Part shown: positions 27,408 through 35,163 of the stretch, piece by piece | Numbering within the stretch: position 1 is the first letter of the stretch | Layout of the letters: every line of letters begins with the position of its first letter | Notes under the pieces: model-generated | Told to the model about the DNA's origin: nothing | The model's database searches: none | The model's input: only the letters and a program-made list of their open reading frames with translations | From: Acholeplasma oculi | GTDB lineage: Bacteria; Bacillota_I; Bacilli_A; Acholeplasmatales; Acholeplasmataceae | DNA: 64,000 nt | Direction of reading: 5' to 3' | Assembly (NCBI RefSeq): GCF_900166985.1 | Contig: NZ_FUZK01000003.1 | Coordinates: 124,001 to 188,000, forward strand | Made by a program: the position numbers and the translations under genes

Positions 27408-28636
27408 GATTGTTCTCCCAAAATAAAATATCTAGACTTTTTATTAAAATGTAATAAACTAATCAGCATGTTAACAAGTAGTATGATCAAGAATGTCATG
27501 ACAAATAACAACCCTGAATAATAAAGTGATTGAATCCAGTTAATGTAGACAAATACATCATTTAGTAAACTTATTAAAACCAAAATGATATATGATAGTA
27601 ACAACGACACACCAATGGTTGAAGTACTTGTAACAACCGTCTCAACTAAATTTAATTTCAGTAACTTAAAGTCAGTTGCTCCTAGAAGTTTATAGATACC
27701 TAATTTCCTTTTGTCTGATAAAAACGTATATGATGTGATATTCGCTATATTAATGATACCTAATATACCAAATATTGAGGTTAGGACAGTAATAATCCAA
27801 AAATAGGTTTGATTATCCATCATCATTCGATTCATGACATAATCGATTGTTTGAAGTAACTGTTCATCTTGCATATTAAAGATTTCTTTTAATCTTTGAA
27901 TCGTATCTTCTTCTGCATGCATCTTGGTAATGATGTAATCATAGTTCGTAATCGAACCGTTAATATCTTCATAAGTTCTTACAGGAATATATGCTGTTGT
28001 ATTTATACTTTGTTCATCATAAGGTATCCCCTGCTTTATAAAATCCTCAATTTGTTGCTTTCTATAAGAATCACTTGAAACAACACCAATAATTGTAAAT
28101 TCGTTATCTAGAAAATTAAGTTTTTGACCAACTACATTTACATATCCAAATACAATTTTAGCGGTATCTTCATCAACCACCATGACTTTTTCGTTGGAGG
28201 ATTGCTGCCAGGTTGTTCCATATAGTAAATCAATTTTTTCAGATATAAGATGATACAAATACTTAAGATTTCTAGATGGTACACCTGTATCAACAAAATC
28301 CGATGTTGCAGCAATCACATGTACATTTTGTGCAGTATCTATTTTTTCAAGTGTATTTTTATAGAATGTGATTTTAGATAATGTACTTCTGGCTATATCT
28401 AATTGATCTATCGTAGGATAAAACCCATCTGGGTATTCATTAGATACCCCTCCAATAACAGTCAACACCGATTGATCATAGAAATTAATTTCTTTGATGA
28501 TTCTATTTTTTGATGCATCTTGGAAATTGAGTAAGACAAAAACGAATATGATTGCGATAAAAATGAATACTAATTGTTGTATATACAATTTTAAGTTGTT
28601 CTTGATTTTTATAATTGAATACTTAAACAAATACAC
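27404..28636 (-). CDS. FtsX-type ABC permease
   Basis: 410 residues with the same four-segment FtsX layout: an N-terminal segment (IQQLVFIFIAIIFVFVLL, about 19-36) and three near the C-terminus (about 280-300, 335-358, 375-395). The cytoplasmic loop SDKRKLGIYKLLGATD is the FtsX motif that touches the ATPase. It is the first gene of the four-gene unit and is preceded by a 110-nt hairpin leader with its own promoter, so regulation is likely exerted in the leader. Confidence 0.87.
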   Translation of the reverse strand: MYLFKYSIIKIKNNLKLYIQQLVFIFIAIIFVFVLLNFQDASKNRIIKEINFYDQSVLTVIGGVSNEYPDGFYPTIDQLDIARSTLSKITFYKNTLEKIDTAQNVHVIAATSDFVDTGVPSRNLKYLYHLISEKIDLLYGTTWQQSSNEKVMVVDEDTAKIVFGYVNVVGQKLNFLDNEFTIIGVVSSDSYRKQQIEDFIKQGIPYDEQSINTTAYIPVRTYEDINGSITNYDYIITKMHAEEDTIQRLKEIFNMQDEQLLQTIDYVMNRMMMDNQTYFWIITVLTSIFGILGIINIANITSYTFLSDKRKLGIYKLLGATDFKLLKLNLVETVVTSTSTIGVSLLLSYIILVLISLLNDVFVYINWIQSLYYSGLLFVMTFLIILLVNMLISLLHFNKKSRYFILGEQS

Positions 28637-28711
28637 TCACTCCTTTTAGACCTTCATTGAATCAACTGATAATCTTCATATTTTATAAATGATTCACCCT
28701 TTCAAAAAAAT

Positions 28712-28821
28712 AAAACCCATCATTAAAAGTTATGTAAAATTGGAATATATCACAAAAAAATCATTTGTGATTTGTTATATATCTCCCAATTTATAACATA
28801 ACCTTAAACCTGATGGGTTTT
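28712..28821 (-). ncRNA. Structured 5' leader, copy 1
   Basis: On the minus strand a 110-nt segment folds end to end: AAAACCCATCA with TGATGGGTTTT at the base, then GGTTATGT with ACATAAC, AAATTGG with CCAATTT, and a top hairpin ATCACAAA with TTTGTGAT. A T-rich run follows the base stem, so the whole may act as an attenuator. It lies 75 nt before the first permease gene and about 11 nt after the -10 box. A near-identical copy precedes the other ABC gene at 31426. No known riboswitch class is recognised. Confidence 0.7.
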
Positions 28822-28831
28822 GGTTAATCTT

Positions 28832-28840
28832 ATTGTATCA
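28832..28840 (-). promoter_or_regulatory. Promoter -10 of the four-gene ABC unit
   Basis: The minus strand reads TGATACAAT (extended -10, TACAAT at 28832-28837), predicted to start transcription just before the hairpin leader. The same TTTTGATACAAT sequence lies in front of leader copy 2. Confidence 0.6.
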
Positions 28841-28841
28841 A

Positions 28842-28888
28842 AATATTCATATGATATCAAACATAATTGTAAAAAATATTCATATGAT
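28842..28888. promoter_or_regulatory. Paired 14-bp direct repeat upstream of ABC promoter
   Basis: AATATTCATATGAT occurs at 28842-28855 and again at 28875-28888, start to start 33 bp (about three helical turns), overlapping and upstream of the -35 region. Such spacing is usual for tandem binding of a response regulator or dimeric activator. The second leader copy at 31426 lacks it, so the two ABC units would differ in control. Confidence 0.45.
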
Positions 28889-28937
28889 GACTTAAATTTC
28901 ATCTTTTATGAAAATATAAGCATTATAACTATTCTTT

Positions 28938-31328
28938 TTAATCTAGGCGGATAATTTCAACTGGAGTTTTCTTTAGTAAATTTATGAGTGGAGCAGATAT
29001 AGATATCATTAAAAGTATGACTGTAAATAGGATAATGAAGATGACATTCGATTGAGTTAGTTTCAACAACTCCATTTGATAATTATCTAGAACGACATTT
29101 TTATTGAGTGATTGTGTAAATAGATAAATAACATAAAGAGCCGATGGAATAATAATGATCAAGTTTATGATATTTTCAATTATAAATAGTTCAAATATAT
29201 TGAGTCTAGATAAACCCATTGATCTATAAATTCCAATTTCTTTTTTATGCAGTTCGATATTAGAAGATGTATTGTAGTAAATAAATATGATAGAAAAAAC
29301 TGCAAATGTTACACAAACCATGATAAACAAATCACTCAATCTTTGGATGTTACGGATAAATCCAACATAAGTAGAATCAAATGGCGTAACGATGATATCT
29401 GTTTCTAAGGTATTGTTTACTGCAGAATAGTGTCTTTGGAAAAATTGATATGCATCAAATGATTTTATATTGAGTAAATATTGATATGATAAATCATATC
29501 CATCTGTGAATTCATTAAATAAAGTATCCGATAAGATGATATTAGATGCCTTGTAATCATAGTTATCAAAATTATCTTCCATAGGTTCATGTAAATCGTC
29601 ATAAATAATACCTTTAAGAATAACCTCTTTCCTATATTCAGGTTGGTTTATGAGTCTTTGATCTTTATATTCTAAAGTAAATTCTGATCCATATTCTATA
29701 TGACTTGAATTTAGGTTTTCTTTCGTAATAAAATCATTTGTATCTCTAAATAAAACATTGTAATAGTGAAGTGGTAAGATGACTTCATTATCTTGAAGTA
29801 AAAGTGAATCCAAACGAGTCATTCCACTTTCTGTTACTACTTTTAAATTTATACCAGCCAAAAGCTTAGATTCTTTAACAATTGTTGGATATGAACCATC
29901 AACTACAAAATTTAGACTCTGTACATGTTTATCTAAATATTCTAGTGTAAAACTACCATTAGCATAAATCATATCATTCAAATGGAAATCTATGAAACCA
30001 TCTCGAACATAATAGCTGTCTGACAAAATATCAGATGGATTCATACCATATTGATTTTTTCTTGAAAAATCTGTTTGTATGATTCCAGTAACAACAATTA
30101 TAAATGAACTGTCTCTACCAGCAACATTAAAGGTGAACTCCATACCGATTAAATCTCCCAAACTTGTTTGGTCATCAAAACTCTCTAGTATTGTACGATG
30201 TCCTATATAATCAGTAATTGCAATCTCATCATAATTTGTAGGTGCACTACCATGCATAAAGGTCAAATCAAACTGATCAAAATTTTTGATTTCAGTCGTA
30301 AAAGGTGACCATCTGAGATGGAGTTCTTCTTTAAACATTGGATCTATATTTCTATAGCTACCTCCAAATGCTTCCCCATCATAGGTATTGGTATATGCCT
30401 CTGTATTTGAATTGACTATTCGTACATGGTTAATAGAGTTTTGAATCAAACTGTCGATAACCATTTGATTTTTATCCATAGTTAAAAAAGTTAAACTTAT
30501 ACCAAAAAATACGATTGTAAGTAAACCAAGAATGATAGAAAATAAAGATTTCATACGTCTTTGTTTGATAAAGCCAAGTGCCTTCATAAAAATAAATAAA
30601 CCAGATACTTTTTTGGTTGAGTCATTTTTAGTTTCAACCGTTGATTCATCATGATGAATAATCTTAGATTCTATTGAAGTGATTCTACCATCAACCATAT
30701 AAATGGTCATGTCACTAAATAATTGAATCATATCTGCATCATGTGATGCTACAACTACTAAATGATCTTTAGAATATGCTTTTAGCAGGTTGAAAATTGC
30801 TAGACTGTTTTGACTGTCTAGATTGCTCGTAGGTTCATCTGCTATAAGTATTCTAGAGTTTTTAAAAAGCGCTCTAGAAATTGCAACACGTTGTTGTTGA
30901 CCTATAGAAAGTTGGTTCGCCAGATGACCCGAATAATCTGATAAACCCACTTGATTGAGACAGTCTAACACATCAACATGATTCATTTTTTGTCCAGTAA
31001 TCATTCCTTGTATAGAGACATTATGAGATACATATTCATTGGCTAATAAATTGAATTTTTGAAATATAAATGATATCTCATTTAAACGATATGAATTGAG
31101 TATACTTTGATTCTTGAAATCCATTTTTTGATGCTGGTAGTAAACATCCCCTTTAGATGGATGATCAATACCTCCAATAATATTTAATAAAGTACTTTTA
31201 CCACATCCACTTTTTCCAGAAACAAAAACCATGCCATATGATGGCAGTTCAATTGAAATATCTTCTAAAGCGTGTTGTGTAAAATCATTTGTTTGGTATA
31301 TTTTATGAACATGACTTAATTTGATCAT
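28938..31328 (-). CDS. ABC transporter, ATPase and FtsX permease fused
   Basis: 796 residues. Residues 1-220 are a LolD/MacB-type ATPase (Walker A SGKSGCGKSTLL, signature LSIGQQQRVAISRA, Walker B LIADEPTSNLD, switch ASHD). A membrane segment at about 263-285, a long extracytoplasmic domain of some 370 residues and three C-terminal segments (about 665-690, 715-740, 760-785) form an FtsX permease. The MacB arrangement has the same order. It works probably as a homodimer; cargo unknown. It has its own promoter and a hairpin leader almost identical to that of the neighbouring unit. Confidence 0.9.
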   Translation of the reverse strand: MIKLSHVHKIYQTNDFTQHALEDISIELPSYGMVFVSGKSGCGKSTLLNIIGGIDHPSKGDVYYQHQKMDFKNQSILNSYRLNEISFIFQKFNLLANEYVSHNVSIQGMITGQKMNHVDVLDCLNQVGLSDYSGHLANQLSIGQQQRVAISRALFKNSRILIADEPTSNLDSQNSLAIFNLLKAYSKDHLVVVASHDADMIQLFSDMTIYMVDGRITSIESKIIHHDESTVETKNDSTKKVSGLFIFMKALGFIKQRRMKSLFSIILGLLTIVFFGISLTFLTMDKNQMVIDSLIQNSINHVRIVNSNTEAYTNTYDGEAFGGSYRNIDPMFKEELHLRWSPFTTEIKNFDQFDLTFMHGSAPTNYDEIAITDYIGHRTILESFDDQTSLGDLIGMEFTFNVAGRDSSFIIVVTGIIQTDFSRKNQYGMNPSDILSDSYYVRDGFIDFHLNDMIYANGSFTLEYLDKHVQSLNFVVDGSYPTIVKESKLLAGINLKVVTESGMTRLDSLLLQDNEVILPLHYYNVLFRDTNDFITKENLNSSHIEYGSEFTLEYKDQRLINQPEYRKEVILKGIIYDDLHEPMEDNFDNYDYKASNIILSDTLFNEFTDGYDLSYQYLLNIKSFDAYQFFQRHYSAVNNTLETDIIVTPFDSTYVGFIRNIQRLSDLFIMVCVTFAVFSIIFIYYNTSSNIELHKKEIGIYRSMGLSRLNIFELFIIENIINLIIIIPSALYVIYLFTQSLNKNVVLDNYQMELLKLTQSNVIFIILFTVILLMISISAPLINLLKKTPVEIIRLD

Positions 31329-31425
31329 GAGATTTCTCCTATGGATATGATTCTTTGCTATAAATTTAAAGCATTCACTTCAATCTTCCGTATTATCTGT
31401 ACTTTTGATTTTTATCAATAAAGAT

Positions 31426-31534
31426 AAAACCCATCATTAAAAGCTATGTAAAATTGGAATATATCACAAAAAATCATTCGTGATGTGTTATATATCTCCC
31501 AATTTATAACATAACCTTAAACCTGATGGGTTTT
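31426..31534 (-). ncRNA. Structured 5' leader, copy 2
   Basis: 109 nt, differing from copy 1 at only a handful of positions. Two changes inside stems turn A-U into G-U pairs when read as minus-strand RNA (CATAAC to CATAGC against GTTATG; ATCACAAA to ATCACGAA against TTTGTGAT), so pairing is kept in the transcribed strand. It lies 97 nt before the fused ABC gene and about 11 nt after a -10 box. The T-run after the base stem is weaker than in copy 1. Confidence 0.7.
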
Positions 31535-31544
31535 GGTTAGTATC

Positions 31545-31553
31545 ATTGTATCA
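31545..31553 (-). promoter_or_regulatory. Promoter -10 of the fused ABC gene
   Basis: Minus-strand TGATACAAT (TACAAT at 31545-31550), the same extended -10 as in the other ABC unit, at the same distance from the hairpin leader. Confidence 0.6.
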
Positions 31554-31602
31554 AAATACTAAATACTTTACAAATATTACTATAATTAATATTTGAATTT
31601 AT

Positions 31603-31632
31603 GAAAAAAACATCTACCAATCGGTAGATGTT
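31603..31632 (-). terminator. Intrinsic terminator after the membrane protein gene
   Basis: A 10-bp perfect stem (AACATCTACC with GGTAGATGTT, 4-nt loop) followed by seven T on the minus strand, 16 nt after the stop at 31648. It ends the ktr-linked transcript. Confidence 0.88.
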
Positions 31633-31647
31633 AAAGAATTTCGCTGT

Positions 31648-32244
31648 TTAAACATATACTTTATAAAGTTCTACACCATATTTAATAAAATAAGATGGTA
31701 ATGCAATAAATATAATATAAGATAAATGAACTTCAATGATGGTATTGAGTGAATAAAATGACTCCATATAATGATGTGTTAATAAAACACCAACAAGACC
31801 TAAGAAGTTAAACGCATGCATAAATCTCATAAAGAATTTTTCTTCATTTGACCTATAATTAGACTTTTCTAAAAATGTCAGTTTATACCATATGTCAACG
31901 AGCATATGTGCTTCTATATAAGTAAGTATTAAAAATAACCAGTGGATTAAACCCTCATCATAACCTATCACTAATGTTTTAATAACGATAAATGATAACA
32001 AAATCGTTAACATCTCTTTAATCCATTTAAAACGATCATTTATCCAAGTATGGATATTATTCATTTCAGGATAAATAAAATTTATTTTTAAGTAAATAAC
32101 ATTAATAAGATAAATCGCTATAAATAGTATATAGACAATATCTTTTATAAACGGTGACAATGTCAAATAAAGGAGAACACCCATTAAGAAAATTGATAAA
32201 TGAAATAAATGATCTTTATAAATGTATCTTGCACGCTGCTTCAT
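31648..32244 (-). CDS. Polytopic membrane protein, unknown function
   Basis: 198 residues with five or six hydrophobic segments (for example LSIFLMGVLLYLTLSPFI, about 16-33, and FIVIKTLVIGYDEGLIHWLFLILTYI in parts, about 90-115). No family recognised. It starts 41 nt after ktrA with no promoter seen between, so it is probably cotranscribed with the potassium uptake genes and could be linked to them; that is inference. Confidence 0.7.
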   Translation of the reverse strand: MKQRARYIYKDHLFHLSIFLMGVLLYLTLSPFIKDIVYILFIAIYLINVIYLKINFIYPEMNNIHTWINDRFKWIKEMLTILLSFIVIKTLVIGYDEGLIHWLFLILTYIEAHMLVDIWYKLTFLEKSNYRSNEEKFFMRFMHAFNFLGLVGVLLTHHYMESFYSLNTIIEVHLSYIIFIALPSYFIKYGVELYKVYV

Positions 32245-32285
32245 TTAAATACCTCATTTTATGTTATATCTTGTTGTGTGATTTT

Positions 32286-32957
32286 CTAGTTTGCACTAAA
32301 TACGGAGGTAATCTTTGGAATATCTTTTTTCTTACCAAAGATGAATATTTCATCATTTGGCATTAATACAGTATCCTTACTAGGAACTAACATTTTTTGA
32401 TTTCTTTCAATCAATAAAATATTAATACTATATAAAGATCTAGAATCTAAGTCAGTGATTGGTAAGGGTTCAAATTCACTATGAATCTTAATTTCATATA
32501 CATCGAAATCATTTTTAATGTTGAAGTAATCCACAACATTACCACTTGCTATTTTATTTGCAACACGTTCACTGGCAATATAAAGTGGTGATACAATATC
32601 GGTTGCTCCAACGAGTTTTAAGATTTCTTCATAGTCATCTTCATCCGCTCTTGCAGTAATTTGTTTAACGCCTAGTTGTTTGAGTTTAATGATTGTAATA
32701 ATACTTGCTGTTAAGTTATTACGTTCATTTTGACCAAATGCAACAATCACATGGTCCGCATTTGAAATACCAGCTGCCTTTAATGCATCCTCATCGGTTG
32801 AGTCTGCTACAAAGGTGTTTGTAATGATTTCACTCGCCTTACGTACAGATTCTTTATTTTGGTCGATTGCGATTAAATCCACATCAAGTTTACTAAAACT
32901 TTCAACAAGATTTAATCCAAATCGACTAAGACCAATTATCGCTACTATTTTTTTCAT
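32286..32957 (-). CDS. ktrA: Potassium uptake regulatory subunit (RCK domains)
   Basis: 223 residues, the length of KtrA. The N-terminal RCK domain has a Rossmann start (VAIIGLSRFGLNL, about 4-16) and an acidic strand end at D31; VIVAFGQNERNNL and ITARADEDDYEEIL are typical. A C-terminal RCK_C domain follows (about 140-220). KtrA forms a cytoplasmic octameric ring that gates KtrB in response to ATP/ADP or c-di-AMP. It lies 12 nt after ktrB. Confidence 0.9.
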   Translation of the reverse strand: MKKIVAIIGLSRFGLNLVESFSKLDVDLIAIDQNKESVRKASEIITNTFVADSTDEDALKAAGISNADHVIVAFGQNERNNLTASIITIIKLKQLGVKQITARADEDDYEEILKLVGATDIVSPLYIASERVANKIASGNVVDYFNIKNDFDVYEIKIHSEFEPLPITDLDSRSLYSINILLIERNQKMLVPSKDTVLMPNDEIFIFGKKKDIPKITSVFSAN

Positions 32958-32969
32958 CTTAATTCACTC

Positions 32970-34274
32970 CTAACCTATCATCATTTTTTCTTCAATATAT
33001 TCTAAGCTTTGTAAATCTTTACGATACCAATTTGTATTTAATAAACTAATCATCGTCAGTGGTCCTACACGACCAATAAACATGACAATACTTAACATGA
33101 TCTTGGATATATCGTTTAAACCTGCTGTAATATTAATTGTTAAACCGACATTGGCAAACGCAGAAATGGATTCAAATAATGCCTCATCTAAACTAATGTT
33201 TTCAACACTTAAAAGTATTGATGTAGAAACAATAATTATTAATATACTTACAGTTAATAAAATACTTGCTTTATGTCTTGTTTCATGACCAATAAGTCTT
33301 TGGTGTGTTGTTGTTTGAGTACCTCTTGCATAACTTCTAGCACCGACAAACAGTGTGTATACAGTCGTTGTTTTAATCCCACCACCGGTTGATGCAGGAG
33401 ATGCTCCTATAAACATTAAAACCATTAAAATAAGTGTTGTAATACCAGAGAGTTCTTGCATGTTAATGGTTGTAAACCCTGCAGTTCTTGCAGTAACACT
33501 TAAGAAGAATGCTTCTAACCAAGTTAAACTCTCTTGATGGTTTTGTGAGAACTTAAAGATGAGTATACCTGAAACCCATAAAACTAAATTCATCATCAGT
33601 ACAACCTTAGAATGAATCATGAGTCTCTTATAACTTCTCTTCTCAAATAAATCATTTAAGACAATAAACCCTAATCCACCTAACATAATTAATATTGCAG
33701 TACTTAAGTTTAACAAGACATGCCCATTGTATGCTTGTAAACTTTGATCACCTAAAATATCAAATCCTGCATTATTAAATGAAGATATGGCATGGAATGC
33801 ACTAATACCTATTGCATCCATAAGTTCATAATCTGGTAAAAAGACAAACATGTTAATGATAAATCCAACCAACTCAATGACTAAAGTAAATACTACAATT
33901 CTTTTAACTAACTTAACCATACCTGACATATTGTTTTGATTTAAGCTTTCTTTAATCAAAACTCTATTACCAATACCAATCTTAGCACCAATTAAATACA
34001 TCACAAAGACTGAAATTGTAACAACAGATAACCCACCGATTTGAATAAGTGCTGCTAATACCACCTTACCAAAAGGAGATAAGAGTATGGATAAATTACT
34101 TACAGGTGATAACCCCGTAATTGTTACTGCAGATGTTGAAATAAATAAAGCATCTACATAACTTAAAGCACCTACTCCACTTTTAGAAATAGGTAATACT
34201 AAAAGTATACTACCGGTTAAAACGATAGAAAAGAATGAGAGTATAATGACTGCATAGGGTGTTAACTTTTTCAT
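32970..34274 (-). CDS. ktrB: Potassium uptake channel subunit
   Basis: 434 residues, TrkH/KtrB family. Four M1-P-M2 repeats are seen; the first filter region is STSAVTITGLSPVS (about 48-61) and the last SISAFANVGLTINI (about 370-383), each with the filter glycine. KtrB imports potassium with sodium or alone. It forms an operon with ktrA downstream. No c-di-AMP (ydaO) riboswitch is seen in the 85-nt gap upstream. Confidence 0.92.
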   Translation of the reverse strand: MKKLTPYAVIILSFFSIVLTGSILLVLPISKSGVGALSYVDALFISTSAVTITGLSPVSNLSILLSPFGKVVLAALIQIGGLSVVTISVFVMYLIGAKIGIGNRVLIKESLNQNNMSGMVKLVKRIVVFTLVIELVGFIINMFVFLPDYELMDAIGISAFHAISSFNNAGFDILGDQSLQAYNGHVLLNLSTAILIMLGGLGFIVLNDLFEKRSYKRLMIHSKVVLMMNLVLWVSGILIFKFSQNHQESLTWLEAFFLSVTARTAGFTTINMQELSGITTLILMVLMFIGASPASTGGGIKTTTVYTLFVGARSYARGTQTTTHQRLIGHETRHKASILLTVSILIIIVSTSILLSVENISLDEALFESISAFANVGLTINITAGLNDISKIMLSIVMFIGRVGPLTMISLLNTNWYRKDLQSLEYIEEKMMIG

Positions 34275-34359
34275 CCAACCACATCTTTCTCTTTAAATAC
34301 ACATAAAGTATTATATCATTAATTAAAGTGTTTTATGACTTAAACTATATGAGAACATG

Positions 34360-35046
34360 CTACTCACTCGAGCACTCTATCATACTTTTTAGTTTTTCTT
34401 TAATAATGGATGCATAAACCATATATCCTTTAGGATTTAGGTGTATGCCATCCATTGTGTAAGTCTCATCTAAGTAACCATCTAAATCGAGTAATGCATC
34501 AAAAAGGTTAATAAATCCCAATTGATTTAAATCTGCATATATTTTAACTTGTTCATTTATAGTTTTAAGTTCGTGATTTTCTCTTCCTGCTATATATATT
34601 TTCTTATAGAGCTTACTTTTTACAGATACGACAGGAGTTGTTGATAAATACGTTATATGCGCTTCTGGATATCTATTCGTGAGCTCTTTTAATAGTACTT
34701 TGATATTCTCTACTGCTTTTTGAACCGTTGCCTCATGTAGGACTAAGTCATTAGAACCGATCGATATATATATATGATTCGGTTCTAAGTTACCTAAAAT
34801 CATATTTAGTTTGAATAATATAAATGGAGATGTTGCACCTGCAATGCCACGATTTAAGGCATCAATTCCTGGAAGATATGTATTTAAATTAAAATATTCA
34901 ATCATAGAATCCCCTAAAAAAACAAATGGTGCACCTAATTCTGTTTCATTTAATTTTCTATATTCATTTAGTTTTTTAGTTGAGGTGTTGATGATCATTT
35001 CTCTTAACCCCTTTAATTCTTGACTGTCTAATTTATACATAAACAA
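34360..35046 (-). CDS. SGNH/GDSL-family hydrolase
   Basis: 228 residues. Block I is FLGDSMIEYF (Ser nucleophile, about 43-52), block II has RGIAGATSPF (Gly), block III is IGSNDLVLH (Asn), and block V is DGIHLNPKGY (Asp and His). These form the complete SGNH catalytic set. It lacks a signal peptide, so it is cytoplasmic; family members are esterases, lysophospholipases or O-acetyl hydrolases. It is transcribed away from the HPrK/PEPCK-like gene. Substrate unknown. Confidence 0.85.
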   Translation of the reverse strand: MFMYKLDSQELKGLREMIINTSTKKLNEYRKLNETELGAPFVFLGDSMIEYFNLNTYLPGIDALNRGIAGATSPFILFKLNMILGNLEPNHIYISIGSNDLVLHEATVQKAVENIKVLLKELTNRYPEAHITYLSTTPVVSVKSKLYKKIYIAGRENHELKTINEQVKIYADLNQLGFINLFDALLDLDGYLDETYTMDGIHLNPKGYMVYASIIKEKLKSMIECSSE

Positions 35047-35104
35047 AAACTCCTTTTTAAGACTTTAATACTTCTTTTATTATATCATCATTTAAGACAT
35101 CTTA

Positions 35105-35134
35105 TTTTTGTATGACCTCCCCTTATGGTATAAT
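35105..35134 (+). promoter_or_regulatory. Promoter of the HPrK/PEPCK-like gene
   Basis: TGGTATAAT is an extended -10 (TATAAT at 35129-35134) with a weak TTTTTG -35 at 35105-35110. A strong GGGAGGT ribosome site follows at about 35150, before the TTG start. Confidence 0.65.
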
Positions 35135-35163
35135 ACACCTTAGAAAAAGGGAGGTACATACAA

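Noticed and set aside
28712-28821. Hairpin as a MITE-like mobile repeat
   Set aside because: The two copies share the promoter and the same place before ABC genes, no target duplication is seen, and the changes keep G-U pairing on the transcribed strand, which favours a leader RNA. Not fully excluded.
34275-34359. c-di-AMP (ydaO-type) riboswitch before ktrB
   Set aside because: Only 85 nt between genes and no ydaO-like conserved segments.
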